Assembly: GCA_903851035.1 (NCBI GenBank)
Contig: CAINND010000037.1
Location: 62,001-126,000, forward strand
Direction of reading: 5' to 3'
Source of the DNA: an uncultured Acidobacteriota bacterium
Lineage (GTDB): Bacteria; Acidobacteriota; Terriglobia; Terriglobales; Acidobacteriaceae
Length of the DNA: 64,000 nucleotides
Numbering within the stretch: the first letter of the stretch is position 1; every line of letters starts with the position of its first letter. The position numbers were made by a program, and so were the translations under genes. Shown here piece by piece: positions 35,125 through 45,950 of this stretch. Below the pieces are notes generated by a model. The model was not told the DNA's origin and searched no databases. It saw only the letters and a program-made list of their open reading frames with translations.

Positions 35125-35396
35125 CTTGCAAGCCCTCCAAGCTTCACAGATGAAAAACCGGGAGCCGCTAAAAAGTTTCGCGGGGCGGGGCTAAATGCAA
35201 TGTTTGCGGTGGCACTTCCGTGGTGTGGGGCGCGGAGCGGCTTGCATTCTTCGCGGCGCGGACTACAATTCGTTGCAGTTGGAAATGCCCCGGCAATCAG
35301 GGGCTCTGCCCTTCCATTCTGCGCGCCGCCGGCCACACCGGCCGCGGGCGCGGGTACCAAACAATATCCGGGCAGCCGGTATAAGGAGAAAGATCC

Positions 35397-36011
35397 ATGA
35401 TGAAAAAAATGATTGCCACGGCGACCATGGCCCTGCTGTTGGGCGCGACCGCCACGGTTTTTGCGCAGCACGAACATGAAGGAAGAGGAGGCGCACCGGA
35501 AGGCCGCCAGGCGCCTGCGGCCAGGCCTGCACCGGCACAGCGGCCCGCACCACACTCCGCGGGACCAACCTACGGCGGCAACTACCACGGTGGCGTGCAG
35601 CGCAACAACACATGGAACAATGGCGTGCATCCCAGCGGCGTGCCGCAGCACCAGGGACAGGTGCGCAGCGGATTTGTGCAGTCACGCGCCGGGAACTGGG
35701 ATCGCGAGCATCAGAGCTGGGCGCAGCGCGGCGGCTACAACGGCTATCGCATTCCGGAGCGGCGCTTCCACGACTACTACGGCCGTGACCACTTCTTCCG
35801 CATCCACGGACTGCCCATTCTTTTTGTGGGCGGCTATCCGCGCTTCCAATATGACGGCTACTGGGTGACCTTTGTCGATCCGTGGCCGGAGACGTGGGAC
35901 GCCAACTGGTGGGATAACGACGACGTTTACATCGACTACGTGAACGACGGCTACTACCTGTACAGCCGCAGGCATCCGGGCATCGGAGTGGCCATCAGCA
36001 TCGGCTTCTAA
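35397..36011 (+). CDS. Secreted His/Tyr/Trp-rich protein
   Basis: A 204-residue exported protein with a signal peptide (MIATATMALLLGATATVFAQ). A Pro/Ala/His-rich stretch (residues 25-55) and an Asn/Gly/Gln-rich stretch follow; the C-terminal 80 residues (GLPILFVGGYPRFQYDGYWV, then DPWPETWDANWWDNDDVYID) form a conserved aromatic domain that ends VAISIGF. The domain recurs in many acidobacterial proteins without known function. GGTATAAGGAGAAAGATCC before the start is a strong binding site. It is monocistronic, with a terminator 30 bases past the stop. Confidence 0.8.
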   Translation: MMKKMIATATMALLLGATATVFAQHEHEGRGGAPEGRQAPAARPAPAQRPAPHSAGPTYGGNYHGGVQRNNTWNNGVHPSGVPQHQGQVRSGFVQSRAGNWDREHQSWAQRGGYNGYRIPERRFHDYYGRDHFFRIHGLPILFVGGYPRFQYDGYWVTFVDPWPETWDANWWDNDDVYIDYVNDGYYLYSRRHPGIGVAISIGF

Positions 36012-36041
36012 TTGATGTAAGGGCTGTGACGCATAACAACC

Positions 36042-36074
36042 GGCCGGAGGCGATGCCTCCGGCCGCAGTTTTTA
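36042..36074 (+). terminator. Rho-independent terminator
   Basis: GGCCGGAGGC / GCCTCCGGCC around GAT, ten pairs, then GCAGTTTTT. It serves the secreted protein gene at 35397. The rest of the gap to 36372 shows nothing I recognise beyond the promoter space of the kinase gene. Confidence 0.9.
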
Positions 36075-36372
36075 CGGCGACGCGCAGAGGGCCATTCTAT
36101 TTGTTGCAGGTTCAAATGCCGAGAGGATTCACATTGCCATCCACGGCTGCATGAACGCGCGTGATGTATTTTCCAGTGTTATAGAAGTGGCTTTCAGCAC
36201 ATGATTGATTGCGAGCCTCGGGTTGCACGTCCGTAATGCTTCACTGACGCGGGCATCTGCGGTACTATTACGGCGACTGCACAAGAATCCAGGTAATTTT
36301 GCCGAATCGGATTCCAAAGGCCCATTTCCTGGGTACCATGCCCAAGGCGATGGGTGGGCGCTCGAGGGTTGA

Positions 36373-39300
36373 ATGGCACGGAAAGTAGCGGCAAAGCAAG
36401 CCGGGCACCCTCCCAGTATCAAGCTCTCATCGCTGTGGGCGCTCGCCGCTGAATCCTCAGATGCGATTGTCGGCCGAGACAACGATGGCGTGATCCTGCT
36501 GTGGAACGGCGCCGCCGAACGGCTGCTTGGGTACGGCGCGGAAGAGATGCTCGGGAAACCGTTGAGCATTCTCAGCCCATCGGAGAGCGCGGAAACACCC
36601 CTCAAAATCACAAAGGAAGTTCCTCCGGGCGGGGCATTGCGCCACGCCGTTTGCGCCCTTTGCAAAGACGGATCGCGACTGAACACAACGGCCGTGGAGA
36701 TGCCGCTCGGCGACACGGCGGGCGTGCGGCTGGGCACAGTGATCTTGCTTTGCAGCCCGCTGAAGCAGAACCATCTGGAAGAAGGGCTGGGGCGGTCGAA
36801 GGCTTACCTGGATGGCGTGATCAACGCCATACTTGACCCGGTGTTTGTCAAAGACGAGCAGCACAGATGGGTACTGTTGAACGAAGCGTTCTGCCGCTTC
36901 CTGGGATATCCCCGCGATCAACTGATTGGGAAATCGGATACGGATTTCTTCTCGGAAAGTGAAGCGAAGGTTTTCTGGGAAAAGGACGACCATGTCTTCG
37001 AGAGCGGGGAAGACAACGTCAACGACGAGGAATTCACCGACGCACTCGGGGTAACGCACTCGATCAACACTCGCAAATCATTGTTTGTCGGGGCGCGGGG
37101 AGAAAAGTACATCGTCGGCTGCATCCGCGATTTGACGGAGAGCCGGCAGATGGAGAGCGAGCTCAGGCGGACGCATGGCGATTTTGAGCGGAAGGTGAAT
37201 GATCGAACCGCCGAGCTGAGCAAGACCAACCTGGCACTGTCGGCACAGGTATCGCAAACGCAACGGGCGCTGGACGCGCTGCAGAAGTCGGAACAGCGCT
37301 ATCGCCGGGTCGTGGACCATATCATCGACGCGCTATTGGTGAACGACACCGACGGCGAAGTGGTGTATGCCAACGACAGGCTGCTGGAGTTGTACGGGAT
37401 CAGCCGCGGCGACCTGCCCGAGTTCTCCCTGGTGAATTACACGACGCCCGAGTGGCGTGACGAATTGCGTAATTACCTTGGCCAAATCCTGCGGGGCGAC
37501 GAGGTTCCCGTGGAATTCGCTTACGAGGGAGTTCGCAAGGACGGAAGCCGGCTCTGGCTGCAGGCCATCATCACGCCCATTGTGAATGACGGCGAAACCA
37601 TAGGAACGCAGGCGATCATCCGTGACATCACCGAGAAGAGAAGGACGGAAAGACTGCAGTCGGCGCTGTACAGGATCGTCGGGCTGTCGCGCTCGCCCGC
37701 CGAGCTGCACACGGTATATGCCTCGATTCACGCCATCGTCGGCGAGCTGATCTACGCGAAGAATCTATACATCGCGCTCTACGACCCGGATGCCGACATG
37801 ATCAACTTTCCGTACTGGGTGGATGAGAAGGATCCGCCGTCCACTCCGCGGCGATTCGGGAGAGGCCTGACCGAGTATGTGCTGCGCACGGGCGAACCGC
37901 TGATTGCGACACCCGACAAGCTGGATGAGCTGGTGCAGATGGGCGAGTTGAAGCGCCGCGGCAGCGCATCACTGGACTGGATGGGCGTGCCGCTGAAGGA
38001 CGGCGAGGAGACGATTGGCGCGCTGGTGCTGCAAAGCTACGAGCCGATTGTGCAGTACGGAGAAGCCGAAAGGGATATCCTGCTGATCGTCTCGCATCAG
38101 ATTGCCGCGGCGATTGTGGCAAAGCGCAAGGAGACCGCGCTGCAGGAGAGCGAACGCAAGTTCCGCGCCGTGGCGGAAACCAGCCCGACACTCATCCTGG
38201 TCTCGGATGGCGTTCACCTGTCGTACGCGAACCCGGCCACGGAGAGGGCCAGCGGATATAGCCGCGAAGAACTCTTAAACATCGATCCCTGGTCGCTGGT
38301 GCGGGTTGACTTCCGGCCGATGTTGCAGAAGCTGGCACATTCGCGGCTGCGGGGCGAGTCTCATCCCCGCAAGTACGAGTTCCCCATCATCACCAAGAGC
38401 GGGGAAGAGCGCTGGCTGGGATTTTTGGCAACAACGGTTGAGTTCGGAGGCAAGGCCGCCATCCTCGGTTCGGCCGAGGACATCACGGAGCGGCGCTGGG
38501 CGGAGCAACTCCAGTCGGCGCTGTACCGCATCTCCGAGCAGGCCGCGGCGGCGGAAGATTTGCCCCAGTTCTTCGCTTCGCTGCACGGCATTGTGGGCGA
38601 GCTGATGCCGTCGCAAAACTTCTACATCTCGCTTTATGACGACGTGACCGACACGCTGAGCTTTCCCTACTTTGTGGACGAAGAGGACACCACGCCCACC
38701 CGCAAGCAACTGGGCAAGGGCCTGACGGAGTATGTGCTGCACACGGGCGAGCCGCTGCTGGCCTCGCCGGAAGTTTTCGATGCACTGGTGCGCGAGGGCA
38801 AGGTGGAGGGAATCGGCGCGCCATCGGTGGACTGGCTGGGCGTTCCGCTGAAGAGCGGATTGGCGACCATCGGCGCGCTGGTGGTGCAGAGCTACACGAG
38901 CAACGTTCGATTTAACGAGAAGCACAAGGACATTCTTACCTTTGTTTCGCACAACATTGCGACGGCCATCGAGCGCAAGCGAAGCGCCGAGGCCTTGCGC
39001 CGGTCGGAGGTGCGTTACCGGCGGCAGGTGGAGAATGCGGTGTATGGAATTTACCGCTCCAGCGTGAATGACTACTTCCTGGAGGTAAACCCCGCGCTGG
39101 TCTCCATGCTGGGATACGAGTCGATGGAAGAGGTGCTGTCGCTGCGGCTCTCCCGCGACGTGTTTGTGAACCTCAACGAGCTGACGGAGCTTGCTTCCAG
39201 CTACGAGCATCAGGATCAAATCAAGAACATGGAAGTTCTGTGGAAGCGCAGGGATGGCACACCCTTCACGGTCGGGCTGAGCGGACGCATTGTGCGCAAT

Positions 39301-40521
39301 CAGCAGGGCGAGGTCGAGAGCCAGGAAATGATCGTGGAAGACATCACGGAGCGCTGGACGCTGGAGCAGCAACTGCGCCAATCGCAAAAGATGGAGGCCG
39401 TGGGACGGCTGGCGGGAGGCGTGGCCCATGACTTCAACAATCTGCTGATGGTGATCCAGAGCTATGCCGAGATGCTGCAGGACAGCTTGCCGCCGGAGGA
39501 TCCGCTGCAGGCCAATACCCGGGAGATCATGAAGGCGGCGGACCGCGCGGCCAGCCTGACGGGACAGATGTTGGCCTTCAGCCGTAAGCAGATTGCCACG
39601 CCCGTGCTGCTGGACTTGAACACGGTGATCGCGGAAACGGCAAAGATGCTGGAGCGGCTGATTGGCGAGGACATCGAGTTTCGCGTGGAAGCCGCTACGC
39701 CGCTGTGGGGAATCGAGGCGGATCAGGATCAGATTGTGCAGGTGCTGATGAACCTGTGCGTGAACGCCCGCGACGTGATGCCCAAGGGCGGGGCTCTCAC
39801 CATCCGGACGGCGAATTATGCGGTGCACAGCAGCAACGTGGGCGGGCGCTACATAACACCGGGGAATTATGTTCGCTTTTCCGTGATCGATACCGGCCCC
39901 GGCATTCCGCTGGAACTGCACGAGCGGATCTTCGAGCCGTTTTACACCACGAAGGGCGTGGGCAAGGGCACCGGACTGGGACTGGCCACGGTGTATGGCA
40001 TCGTCAAGCAGAGCGGCGGCTATGTGTGGGTGGAAAGTGAGCTGAACAAAGGCGCGGAGTTTGTCGTCATCCTGCCGGCGATTAGCAGCCTGGTTCATTC
40101 CAAGGCCAGCGCCAGCACCGAGGCGCGGCAGGGCGGGACGGAGACGCTGCTGGTGGTGGAAGACGAGGACGCCCTGCGAGAAGCCATGGGCGCCTACCTG
40201 CGCAGCCTGGGCTATACCGTGCTACTCGCCAACTCCGGCCCCCACGCTCTCTCCATTGCCGGGCAGCAGGAACATATTGACCTGCTGATTACAGACATGG
40301 TGATGCCAAAAATGAGCGGTGCGGAGCTGACGGAGACTCTCATCGGGCAGCGCCCGGGACTGAAGGTGATTCAGATGTCCGGCTATACGGATGATGCCGT
40401 GCTGCAACAGGGCGCGCACGAACACATCGAGCAGATGCTGCTGCATAAGCCGTTCAGCCTGAGCGTACTTGCACGCCGCCTGCGCGAAACACTGGACGCC
40501 CCTGGAACTCCCGCCAGTTAG
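36373..40521 (+). CDS. Hybrid sensor histidine kinase, five PAS and two GAF domains plus receiver
   Basis: A 1382-residue soluble kinase without membrane helices. Order: PAS1 (about 20-125), PAS2 (about 140-265), a coiled coil, PAS3 (about 305-430), GAF1 (about 430-595), PAS4 (about 595-710), GAF2 (about 710-870), PAS5 (about 875-1000), HisKA with the phosphorylated His1019 in [15 protein letters not shown], HATPase with Asn1131 and DTGPGIP from 1173, and a receiver with phospho-Asp1308 in LLITDMVMP. The GAF1 and GAF2 units are tandem duplicates. The HDFNNLL box places it with cytoplasmic FixL/NtrB-like kinases. No DNA-binding partner is adjacent. The start at 36373 is the best available; the 24 residues before PAS1 are basic. 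Confidence 0.93.
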   Translation: MARKVAAKQAGHPPSIKLSSLWALAAESSDAIVGRDNDGVILLWNGAAERLLGYGAEEMLGKPLSILSPSESAETPLKITKEVPPGGALRHAVCALCKDGSRLNTTAVEMPLGDTAGVRLGTVILLCSPLKQNHLEEGLGRSKAYLDGVINAILDPVFVKDEQHRWVLLNEAFCRFLGYPRDQLIGKSDTDFFSESEAKVFWEKDDHVFESGEDNVNDEEFTDALGVTHSINTRKSLFVGARGEKYIVGCIRDLTESRQMESELRRTHGDFERKVNDRTAELSKTNLALSAQVSQTQRALDALQKSEQRYRRVVDHIIDALLVNDTDGEVVYANDRLLELYGISRGDLPEFSLVNYTTPEWRDELRNYLGQILRGDEVPVEFAYEGVRKDGSRLWLQAIITPIVNDGETIGTQAIIRDITEKRRTERLQSALYRIVGLSRSPAELHTVYASIHAIVGELIYAKNLYIALYDPDADMINFPYWVDEKDPPSTPRRFGRGLTEYVLRTGEPLIATPDKLDELVQMGELKRRGSASLDWMGVPLKDGEETIGALVLQSYEPIVQYGEAERDILLIVSHQIAAAIVAKRKETALQESERKFRAVAETSPTLILVSDGVHLSYANPATERASGYSREELLNIDPWSLVRVDFRPMLQKLAHSRLRGESHPRKYEFPIITKSGEERWLGFLATTVEFGGKAAILGSAEDITERRWAEQLQSALYRISEQAAAAEDLPQFFASLHGIVGELMPSQNFYISLYDDVTDTLSFPYFVDEEDTTPTRKQLGKGLTEYVLHTGEPLLASPEVFDALVREGKVEGIGAPSVDWLGVPLKSGLATIGALVVQSYTSNVRFNEKHKDILTFVSHNIATAIERKRSAEALRRSEVRYRRQVENAVYGIYRSSVNDYFLEVNPALVSMLGYESMEEVLSLRLSRDVFVNLNELTELASSYEHQDQIKNMEVLWKRRDGTPFTVGLSGRIVRNQQGEVESQEMIVEDITERWTLEQQLRQSQKMEAVGRLAGGVAHDFNNLLMVIQSYAEMLQDSLPPEDPLQANTREIMKAADRAASLTGQMLAFSRKQIATPVLLDLNTVIAETAKMLERLIGEDIEFRVEAATPLWGIEADQDQIVQVLMNLCVNARDVMPKGGALTIRTANYAVHSSNVGGRYITPGNYVRFSVIDTGPGIPLELHERIFEPFYTTKGVGKGTGLGLATVYGIVKQSGGYVWVESELNKGAEFVVILPAISSLVHSKASASTEARQGGTETLLVVEDEDALREAMGAYLRSLGYTVLLANSGPHALSIAGQQEHIDLLITDMVMPKMSGAELTETLIGQRPGLKVIQMSGYTDDAVLQQGAHEHIEQMLLHKPFSLSVLARRLRETLDAPGTPAS

Positions 40522-40829
40522 CTTTCCCATCCCACAAATCACGAGAAAAACTACACGGGCATCCCGTGCCCGCCATCGGTGATGGCTCGCTGTTTCGCCA
40601 AGATGAAGGCGATGACGGCGAATATTGCTCAGTCGCATTCCCGGCGCATGAGCTATGTAGCACAGGCAGAAGCCCCCGCACCTGTCATCCTTGGCCTTAA
40701 GTAATGCTGGCATCCGAATCCGCGCATGCCGCTGGCGCAGCCGGCGGACAAAATGCGGCGCCATGAAGATAGGGAATGATTTCCCGCGGATGAGAGGTGC
40801 CAGCCCTTACAGGACGAAAGGCCAATTCC
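40522..40829. other. Intergenic, no gene seen
   Basis: 308 bases between the kinase and the small membrane protein. Only short frames on both strands, none with a binding site. No hairpin with a T-tract was found after the kinase gene. Confidence 0.4.
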
Positions 40830-41021
40830 ATGCCGCTGATTCAACTTGTAGAAATTCTGATTGTCGTAGGTGTCGTTCTCTGGCTGATCAATCGCTTTAT
40901 TCCCATGCAGCGAACGATCAAGTCAATCCTGAACGCAGTTGTGGTCATCGCTGTTGTTTTGTGGATTCTGAACATTACCGGACTCTTCCATTCGGTATCC
41001 AATATTCGCATTGGGCGTTGA
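40830..41021 (+). CDS. Small Thivi_2564-like membrane protein
   Basis: A 63-residue protein with two hydrophobic helices, IQLVEILIVVGVVLWLINRF and ILNAVVVIAVVLWILNITGL, joined by IPMQRTIKS. The I-P-M turn after the first helix and the second helix N-V-V-V-I-A-V-V match the small Thivi_2564-type membrane proteins of unknown function. The in-frame ATG at 40797 would add 11 unrelated residues; the ATG at 40830 is better placed after AGGACGAAAGG. The next gene, an OmpA-family protein, begins 131 bases later and may share the message. Confidence 0.8.
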   Translation: MPLIQLVEILIVVGVVLWLINRFIPMQRTIKSILNAVVVIAVVLWILNITGLFHSVSNIRIGR

Positions 41022-41152
41022 TTGGCGCCATGCAAGGCGCCGCAACCAATGGGAGCTGTGCATCGCCACGCGCGCACAGCGCAAACGGACAACGTAACAA
41101 CAAAACGTAAAAGCACTGCGTAAGAAGGCAGCCATCTGCCTGGAGAGTTATT

Positions 41153-42805
41153 GTGAACACAAAGTATCTGTTAGCCGCCGGACTCGCCCTCAGCCTGGGA
41201 GCCTTTGCCCAGACCACTACCACTACACAAACCATCGTGGTTGAACACAATCGCCACACCTCGGGCTTCCGGGTCAATGTCATCAGCCGCAGCGTTGTGG
41301 CCGTCAATTACAAGCACCGCAGCGGATCGACCCATGTCGATTTTGCGGGCACCGATCTGATGCCTTCCGCCAACGGCGAGGCCAAGGTGGAAAGCGAGCG
41401 CGGCTCGATCAAGATTCGCGCGGAGTTTGGCAATCTGCAGAGCCCGACAACCTTCGGCAACGAATATCTGACCTACATCCTGTGGGCGATTTCGCCCGAG
41501 GGACGCGCGGAAAACCTGGGCGAAGTGCTGGTTGGCGATAACAGCCGCAGCAAGGTGGAAGTCGCTACCGATTTGCAGGCGTTTGCCCTGATCGTGACGG
41601 CGGAGCCCTACTATGCGGTTCGCCAGCCGAGCAACGTTGTTGTGCTCGAAAACATAATCCGGGACAACACCAAGGGCGCGGCGGAAACCGTGAACGCGCG
41701 CTACGACCTGATGGAGCGCGGCGGTTATATCCCGACGGGCTACAACTTCGATCCCGTGGTTATGAATACAAAGTTGCCGCTGGAATTCTTTGAAGCGCGC
41801 AATGCCGTGCGCATCGCGCAGTCCGAGGGCGCCGAGACCTACGCCAGCAGCAGTTACCAGCACGCCGTCCAGCTGATGAACCGGGTGGATGAGTACGCGA
41901 TCAGCAAGCACATCGAACGCAAGCAACTGATCGCAGTTGCCCGCGAGGCAGTGCAGACCGCCGAAGATGCGCGCGCGATTGCCGTAAAAGAGATTTACAA
42001 GCAGCGACTGGCAGAAGAGCGTCAGGCCGCCGCCGACGCCCAGATGGCAGCGCAGCAGCAGGCAGACAACGCGATTCAGCAGAGGAACCAGGCGCAGAGC
42101 GATGCAGCCATTGCGCTGGCCGCCAAGTCCCAGGCGGAAGCCGACGCACTGAACGCGCAGAATGCCAAGGCGCAGGCCGAGTTTGACGCCGCCGCCGCCC
42201 GCACGGAAGCCACGGACGCACAGTCCGCGACAGCACAGGCGAAGGCACAGTTGGCGGCCAGCCAGGCGGCATCGGCCAATGAACTTGCCGCGTCGCAGGC
42301 AAACGCGGAGGCCTCGCGTTTGGCCGCACAGCAGCAGTCGGATGCGGACAAGGCAGCGCTACGCATCAAGCTGTCAGAGCAGTTGAACCTGATTCTGCAG
42401 ACGCGCGACAGCGCCCGCGGACTCATCGTCAGCATGTCCGACGTATTGTTTGACACCGGCAAATATTCATTGAAGTCCGGCGCACGGGAGAAGCTGGCGA
42501 AGGTAGCGGGCATCCTGCTGGCCTACCCCGGCCTCAACATCGCAGTCGGCGGCTACACGGATAACGTGGGCGGCGACGAGATGAACCAGAAGTTATCCGA
42601 TAACCGCGCCGGCTCGGTGCGTGATTATCTGGTGCAGCAAGGTGTTGCCGGAACATCCGTCAGCGCCGAAGGCTTCGGCAACAGTGCGCCGGTGGCCAGC
42701 AATGAGAACTCGGCGGGACGCCAGCAGAACCGCAGAGTCGAACTAGTCGTCTCCGGCGAGGCCATTGGAACCACAACGACCGTGGCGGCCGGAACCATGC
42801 AGTAG
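41153..42805 (+). CDS. OmpA-family protein with coiled-coil middle
   Basis: A 550-residue exported protein. After the signal peptide (YLLAAGLALSLGAFAQ) comes a beta-rich domain of about 170 residues that ends near AEPYYAVRQPSN, then a helical stretch from about 225 to 420, very rich in Ala, Gln and Glu, that should form a long coiled coil. The C-terminal 130 residues are an OmpA-like peptidoglycan-binding domain: SDVLFDTGKYSLKSGAREKL, GGYTDNVGG, LSDNRAGSVRDYLVQQGV and GRQQNRRVEL, with the Asp and Arg that bind diaminopimelate. It could span the periplasm between wall and outer membrane. The start is GTG at 41153. Confidence 0.9.
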   Translation: MNTKYLLAAGLALSLGAFAQTTTTTQTIVVEHNRHTSGFRVNVISRSVVAVNYKHRSGSTHVDFAGTDLMPSANGEAKVESERGSIKIRAEFGNLQSPTTFGNEYLTYILWAISPEGRAENLGEVLVGDNSRSKVEVATDLQAFALIVTAEPYYAVRQPSNVVVLENIIRDNTKGAAETVNARYDLMERGGYIPTGYNFDPVVMNTKLPLEFFEARNAVRIAQSEGAETYASSSYQHAVQLMNRVDEYAISKHIERKQLIAVAREAVQTAEDARAIAVKEIYKQRLAEERQAAADAQMAAQQQADNAIQQRNQAQSDAAIALAAKSQAEADALNAQNAKAQAEFDAAAARTEATDAQSATAQAKAQLAASQAASANELAASQANAEASRLAAQQQSDADKAALRIKLSEQLNLILQTRDSARGLIVSMSDVLFDTGKYSLKSGAREKLAKVAGILLAYPGLNIAVGGYTDNVGGDEMNQKLSDNRAGSVRDYLVQQGVAGTSVSAEGFGNSAPVASNENSAGRQQNRRVELVVSGEAIGTTTTVAAGTMQ

Positions 42806-42821
42806 CCATTCAGCAGGATTG

Positions 42822-42852
42822 GCGCGGGTCCGCAGCCAGGGCCCGCGCTTTG
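42822..42852 (+). terminator. Terminator after the OmpA-family gene
   Basis: GCGCGGG / CCCGCGC, seven GC pairs around a 13-base loop, then TTTGTTG. It begins 17 bases past the stop. Confidence 0.7.
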
Positions 42853-43037
42853 TTGCGTCCGGATGAATCCCGCTGGCGGTTGGGAAGATTGCAGAAAAGT
42901 GAGCATTACTGCACAGCGCAGAACGCGCGCCAATGGAATCCTATGGATAGATGAATTGTTGCCGTTCACTCCTCGCAACCCGCTGCCGCATTGCACTACC
43001 GGGCAACCGAAGGATGAATTGGTCAAGGTGATTCAAT

Positions 43038-44231
43038 ATGCGCGTTCTACGTTTGCTATTGCTGACAGTACTGATCCTGGCCATACCGGCCGTTACATTT
43101 GCGCAGTTCAGCTTGTCGATTACACTGGCTCCGCCCGCTCTGCCTGTGTACGAACAGCCTGTCACCCCCGGCGATGGCTACATCTGGACGCCCGGTTACT
43201 GGGCCTATGGGCAGGACGGCTATTTCTGGGTTCCGGGTACATGGGTGGAAGCTCCGGAAGTCGGCTTCCTCTGGACCCCGGGCTACTGGGGCTGGAGCAA
43301 CAATGTTTACATCTGGAATGGCGGTTACTGGGGTGAACATGTCGGCTTTTATGGCGGCGTGAATTACGGCTTTGGATATGGCGGCGACGGATACCAGGGT
43401 GGCTACTGGAATCATGGCTCCTTCAACTACAACCGCTCGGTCAATAACCTGCGCGGCGCGAACGTTCACAACGTCTATAACAAGACGGTGATCAACAATA
43501 CGAGCTACAACCATGTCAGCTATAACGGCGGCAGCGGTGGAATCTCAGTGCGCCCGACGCATGAGCAGGAAGTCGTATCGCACGAGCAGCACAGGCAGCC
43601 CACTGCGGCGCAATCGCAGCATGTGCAGGCCGCGGCCGGCAACCATGCTTTGCTGGCATCGGTAAACCACGGGCGGCCGGCAATTGCCGCAACGGCGAAA
43701 CCGGGCGAACTGAGTGGACACGGAGTGGTGGCGGCCAAGCAGGCCGGCGCGCCATATAAGCCCGCTGCCAATCATGCCAGCCCGACGGCCAACAAAGCTC
43801 CGGCTGCAAACAAAACCACGGCAAAGCCGGAGAACAATGCCCGCGCGCAGAGTGCGCGCAGCGTTCCCGCGCAACATGCCAATACGCCGACGCCGGAGAC
43901 AAATAAGCAGAGCGCCACGCGCCCGGCGACTCCGTCGCATGCAGTAGCGGCACCCCGCGCGCAGGAAGCTCAGCGCACGGAGACGCACACGCAGAGCGCT
44001 CCTCGCAGCGCACCTGCACAGCCGGCAGCACGTCAGCAAACCGCTCCTCGTGAGCAGGCAGCACCGCGTCAGCAGGCGGCTCCCCGTGAGCAGGCAGCAC
44101 CTCGTGAGCAGGCGGCACCGCGCCAGCAGGCGGCACCACGTGAGCAGGCTGCACCACGTCAGCAGGCGGCACCGCGCCCGCAGGCAGCGTCTCATCCGGC
44201 TGAGAAGGAAGCCCAGCACCACGAAAAATAA
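43038..44231 (+). CDS. YXWGXW-repeat secreted protein with Ala/Pro/Arg/Gln tail
   Basis: A 397-residue exported protein. After the signal peptide (LLLLTVLILAIPAVTFAQ) there are repeated Y-x-W-x-P-G-x-W units: GYIWTPGYWAYG, GYFWVPGTWVEAP, GFLWTPGYWGWS and VYIWNGGYWGEH, the YXWGXW repeat. A Gly/Tyr/Asn section (residues 110-170) follows, then 230 residues of low complexity. The last 65 are near-identical seven-residue units (QQAAPRE / REQAAPR), seen in DNA as a 21-base repeat from about 44040 to 44200. It is probably a surface or matrix protein. ATG at 43038 follows GGTGATTCAAT, a modest site. Confidence 0.85.
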   Translation: MRVLRLLLLTVLILAIPAVTFAQFSLSITLAPPALPVYEQPVTPGDGYIWTPGYWAYGQDGYFWVPGTWVEAPEVGFLWTPGYWGWSNNVYIWNGGYWGEHVGFYGGVNYGFGYGGDGYQGGYWNHGSFNYNRSVNNLRGANVHNVYNKTVINNTSYNHVSYNGGSGGISVRPTHEQEVVSHEQHRQPTAAQSQHVQAAAGNHALLASVNHGRPAIAATAKPGELSGHGVVAAKQAGAPYKPAANHASPTANKAPAANKTTAKPENNARAQSARSVPAQHANTPTPETNKQSATRPATPSHAVAAPRAQEAQRTETHTQSAPRSAPAQPAARQQTAPREQAAPRQQAAPREQAAPREQAAPRQQAAPREQAAPRQQAAPRPQAASHPAEKEAQHHEK

Positions 44232-44339
44232 GGAATACTCAACCGATGGGGAGGGTGTGGACTAACTTCAGCGATCAATGCACCGGCATTGATCGCTGAC
44301 TTATGTATGGACTGCATGGCTTGCAAGGTGCTGATTTGA

Positions 44340-44572
44340 TGGTGCCGGGATGGGGAAACGAACCACTTAACTCCGTATAGAATCTACAAGATACAGATTC
44401 TATTAGGCCGCTCCTCCGCTCATTTCGACCATTTCATCCTCGTTTGGCCGTGACCGCCCGCGGCATTTAGCCAGCATGTCATTGGAGGAGGTCACGCGGC
44501 GAGTGACCCGACTCCGCGCCCCTGAAATTGCATAGAGATACTGCGGCCAGGTGGCCTGCTACGGGCAGAATC
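44340..44572 (+). repeat. tRNA-3'-end-like direct repeat, copy A (possible att remnant)
   Basis: Read on the minus strand, 44370-44340 gives AAGTGGTTCGTTTCCCCATC then CCGGCACCA, a T-arm and acceptor end with encoded CCA. Next to it is the inverted repeat ATAGAATCT / AGATTCTAT (44377-44403). The matching region to copy B (51900) extends to about 44572, with shared words GGTCACGCGGCGA and CGGCCAG at matching distances. Minus-strand translation of both copies shares ILPVA...LC(N/D)F...SPRD, so a decayed gene end lies here. A full tRNA is not present. Confidence 0.65.
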
Positions 44573-44690
44573 GCGATTTCGGTCATATTCACAAAGAGAA
44601 AAAATATGTTCACTAAAATACATCTTCGCTCGTTCGCAAATCATCAAACAGCCAGTTCCATAAGTAGTATTTTGTGGGCGAGAGGTGGGA

Positions 44691-45950
44691 ATGGGCAGGA
44701 TTGCGGTTATCGGTTCCGGGATTTCGGGGATGTCGGCGGCGTATCTGCTCTCGCGCCGACACCAGGTGACTTTGCTTGAGCGTGAAGAACGCCTGGGCGG
44801 GCACACCCATACCCACGTCATCCAGACCAGCGCCGGCCCGCTGCCAATTGATACCGGCTTTATTGTGCACAACGACCGCACATATCCGAATCTGATTCGG
44901 CTGCTGGGCAAGCTGGGCGTGGAGCGGCAGTTAAGCGACATGTCCTTCAGCGTCGCCTGCATGAAGACAGGTTACGAGTACAGCAGCAATGGGCTGGGCG
45001 GCTTCTTCTCGCAGCCACGCAATCTGTTTCGCCCGCGCCACTATGGACTGCTGCTTCAGATCGCCCGCTTCAACCGCGAGGCGCCCAAGGTGCTCGACGA
45101 TCCCGCCGGCGGCACCATGACGCTGGGCGAGTGGCTACGCGTCAACGACTTCAGCCAGGATTTCAGCCGCTATTACTTGTATCCCATGGCCTCGGCCGTA
45201 TGGTCCACTTCGCTGGAAGAGATTGAGGAGTTCCCGGCGCTGACGCTGGTTCGCTTCTTCTCCAACCATGGACTGCTTAGCCTGACGAACCAGCCGCAGT
45301 GGTATGTGCTGAGTGGTGGTAGCAGCAGCTACATCGCTCCGCTCACCCGGCCCTATCAGGATCGCATCCGCCTTGGGGTGAATATCGAGCGGGTCACACG
45401 CAGCGCCGATTCCGTGCAGGTGCAATTCGTGGGCGGCACCGCGGAGAGCTTCGACGAGGTCGTCTTTGCCTGCCACGCGCCACAGGCTTTGCAGATGCTT
45501 GCCGACGCCACTCCTGCGGAACGCAGCGTGCTGGGCAGCCTGAAAACCAGTCGCAACCAGACGGTGTTGCACACCGATGAGCGGTTGCTGCCAACCCGGC
45601 CGTGCTCACGCGCCTCATGGAATTATCACCTTAAGGATGAAAGTAACGCCGTTGCGCTCACCTACGATATGAACCGCCTGCAGTCGTTGCCGGTGCGTGA
45701 GCGCTACTGCGTCACGCTCAACTCGAGCGAGCTCATCGATCCCTCGCGTGTGCTGCGCGAGCTCACCTATCACCATCCCCTGATGAACCTCGAAGCGATC
45801 CGCGCGCAGCAGCGCTGGCAGGAGATCAGCGGGCACAATCGCACCCACTTCTGCGGGGCTTACTGGTTCTATGGCTTCCACGAAGACGGGCTCAACTCCG
45901 CTATTCGTGTTGCGCAGTCCATGGGCGTGTCCAGTTCGGTGGAGGCATGA
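44691..45950 (+). CDS. FAD-dependent oxidoreductase of the fatty-acid-modifying cluster (COG2907-like)
   Basis: A 419-residue flavoprotein of the amine-oxidase-like family. The dinucleotide-binding loop is IAVIGSGISGMSAAYLLSRR (Gly8, 10, 13), and LDREERLGGH-type LEREERLGGHTHTH follows; the C-terminal FAD end is GAYWFYGFHEDGLNSAIRVA. Relatives sit next to DUF1365 and CFA-synthase-like genes and are thought to act on fatty acyl chains, in one studied case as a desaturase on methylated chains in furan-fatty-acid synthesis. A GTG at 44685 is in frame, but ATG at 44691 is better spaced from GAGAGG. It heads a seven-gene operon and overlaps the next gene by four bases. Confidence 0.88.
   Translation: MGRIAVIGSGISGMSAAYLLSRRHQVTLLEREERLGGHTHTHVIQTSAGPLPIDTGFIVHNDRTYPNLIRLLGKLGVERQLSDMSFSVACMKTGYEYSSNGLGGFFSQPRNLFRPRHYGLLLQIARFNREAPKVLDDPAGGTMTLGEWLRVNDFSQDFSRYYLYPMASAVWSTSLEEIEEFPALTLVRFFSNHGLLSLTNQPQWYVLSGGSSSYIAPLTRPYQDRIRLGVNIERVTRSADSVQVQFVGGTAESFDEVVFACHAPQALQMLADATPAERSVLGSLKTSRNQTVLHTDERLLPTRPCSRASWNYHLKDESNAVALTYDMNRLQSLPVRERYCVTLNSSELIDPSRVLRELTYHHPLMNLEAIRAQQRWQEISGHNRTHFCGAYWFYGFHEDGLNSAIRVAQSMGVSSSVEA

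Noticed and set aside
44340-44370. A complete tRNA gene at repeat copy A
   Set aside because: Only the T-arm and acceptor end are present. No anticodon or D-arm with proper pairing is found in the 60 bases beyond, and copies B and C have damaged T-loops.
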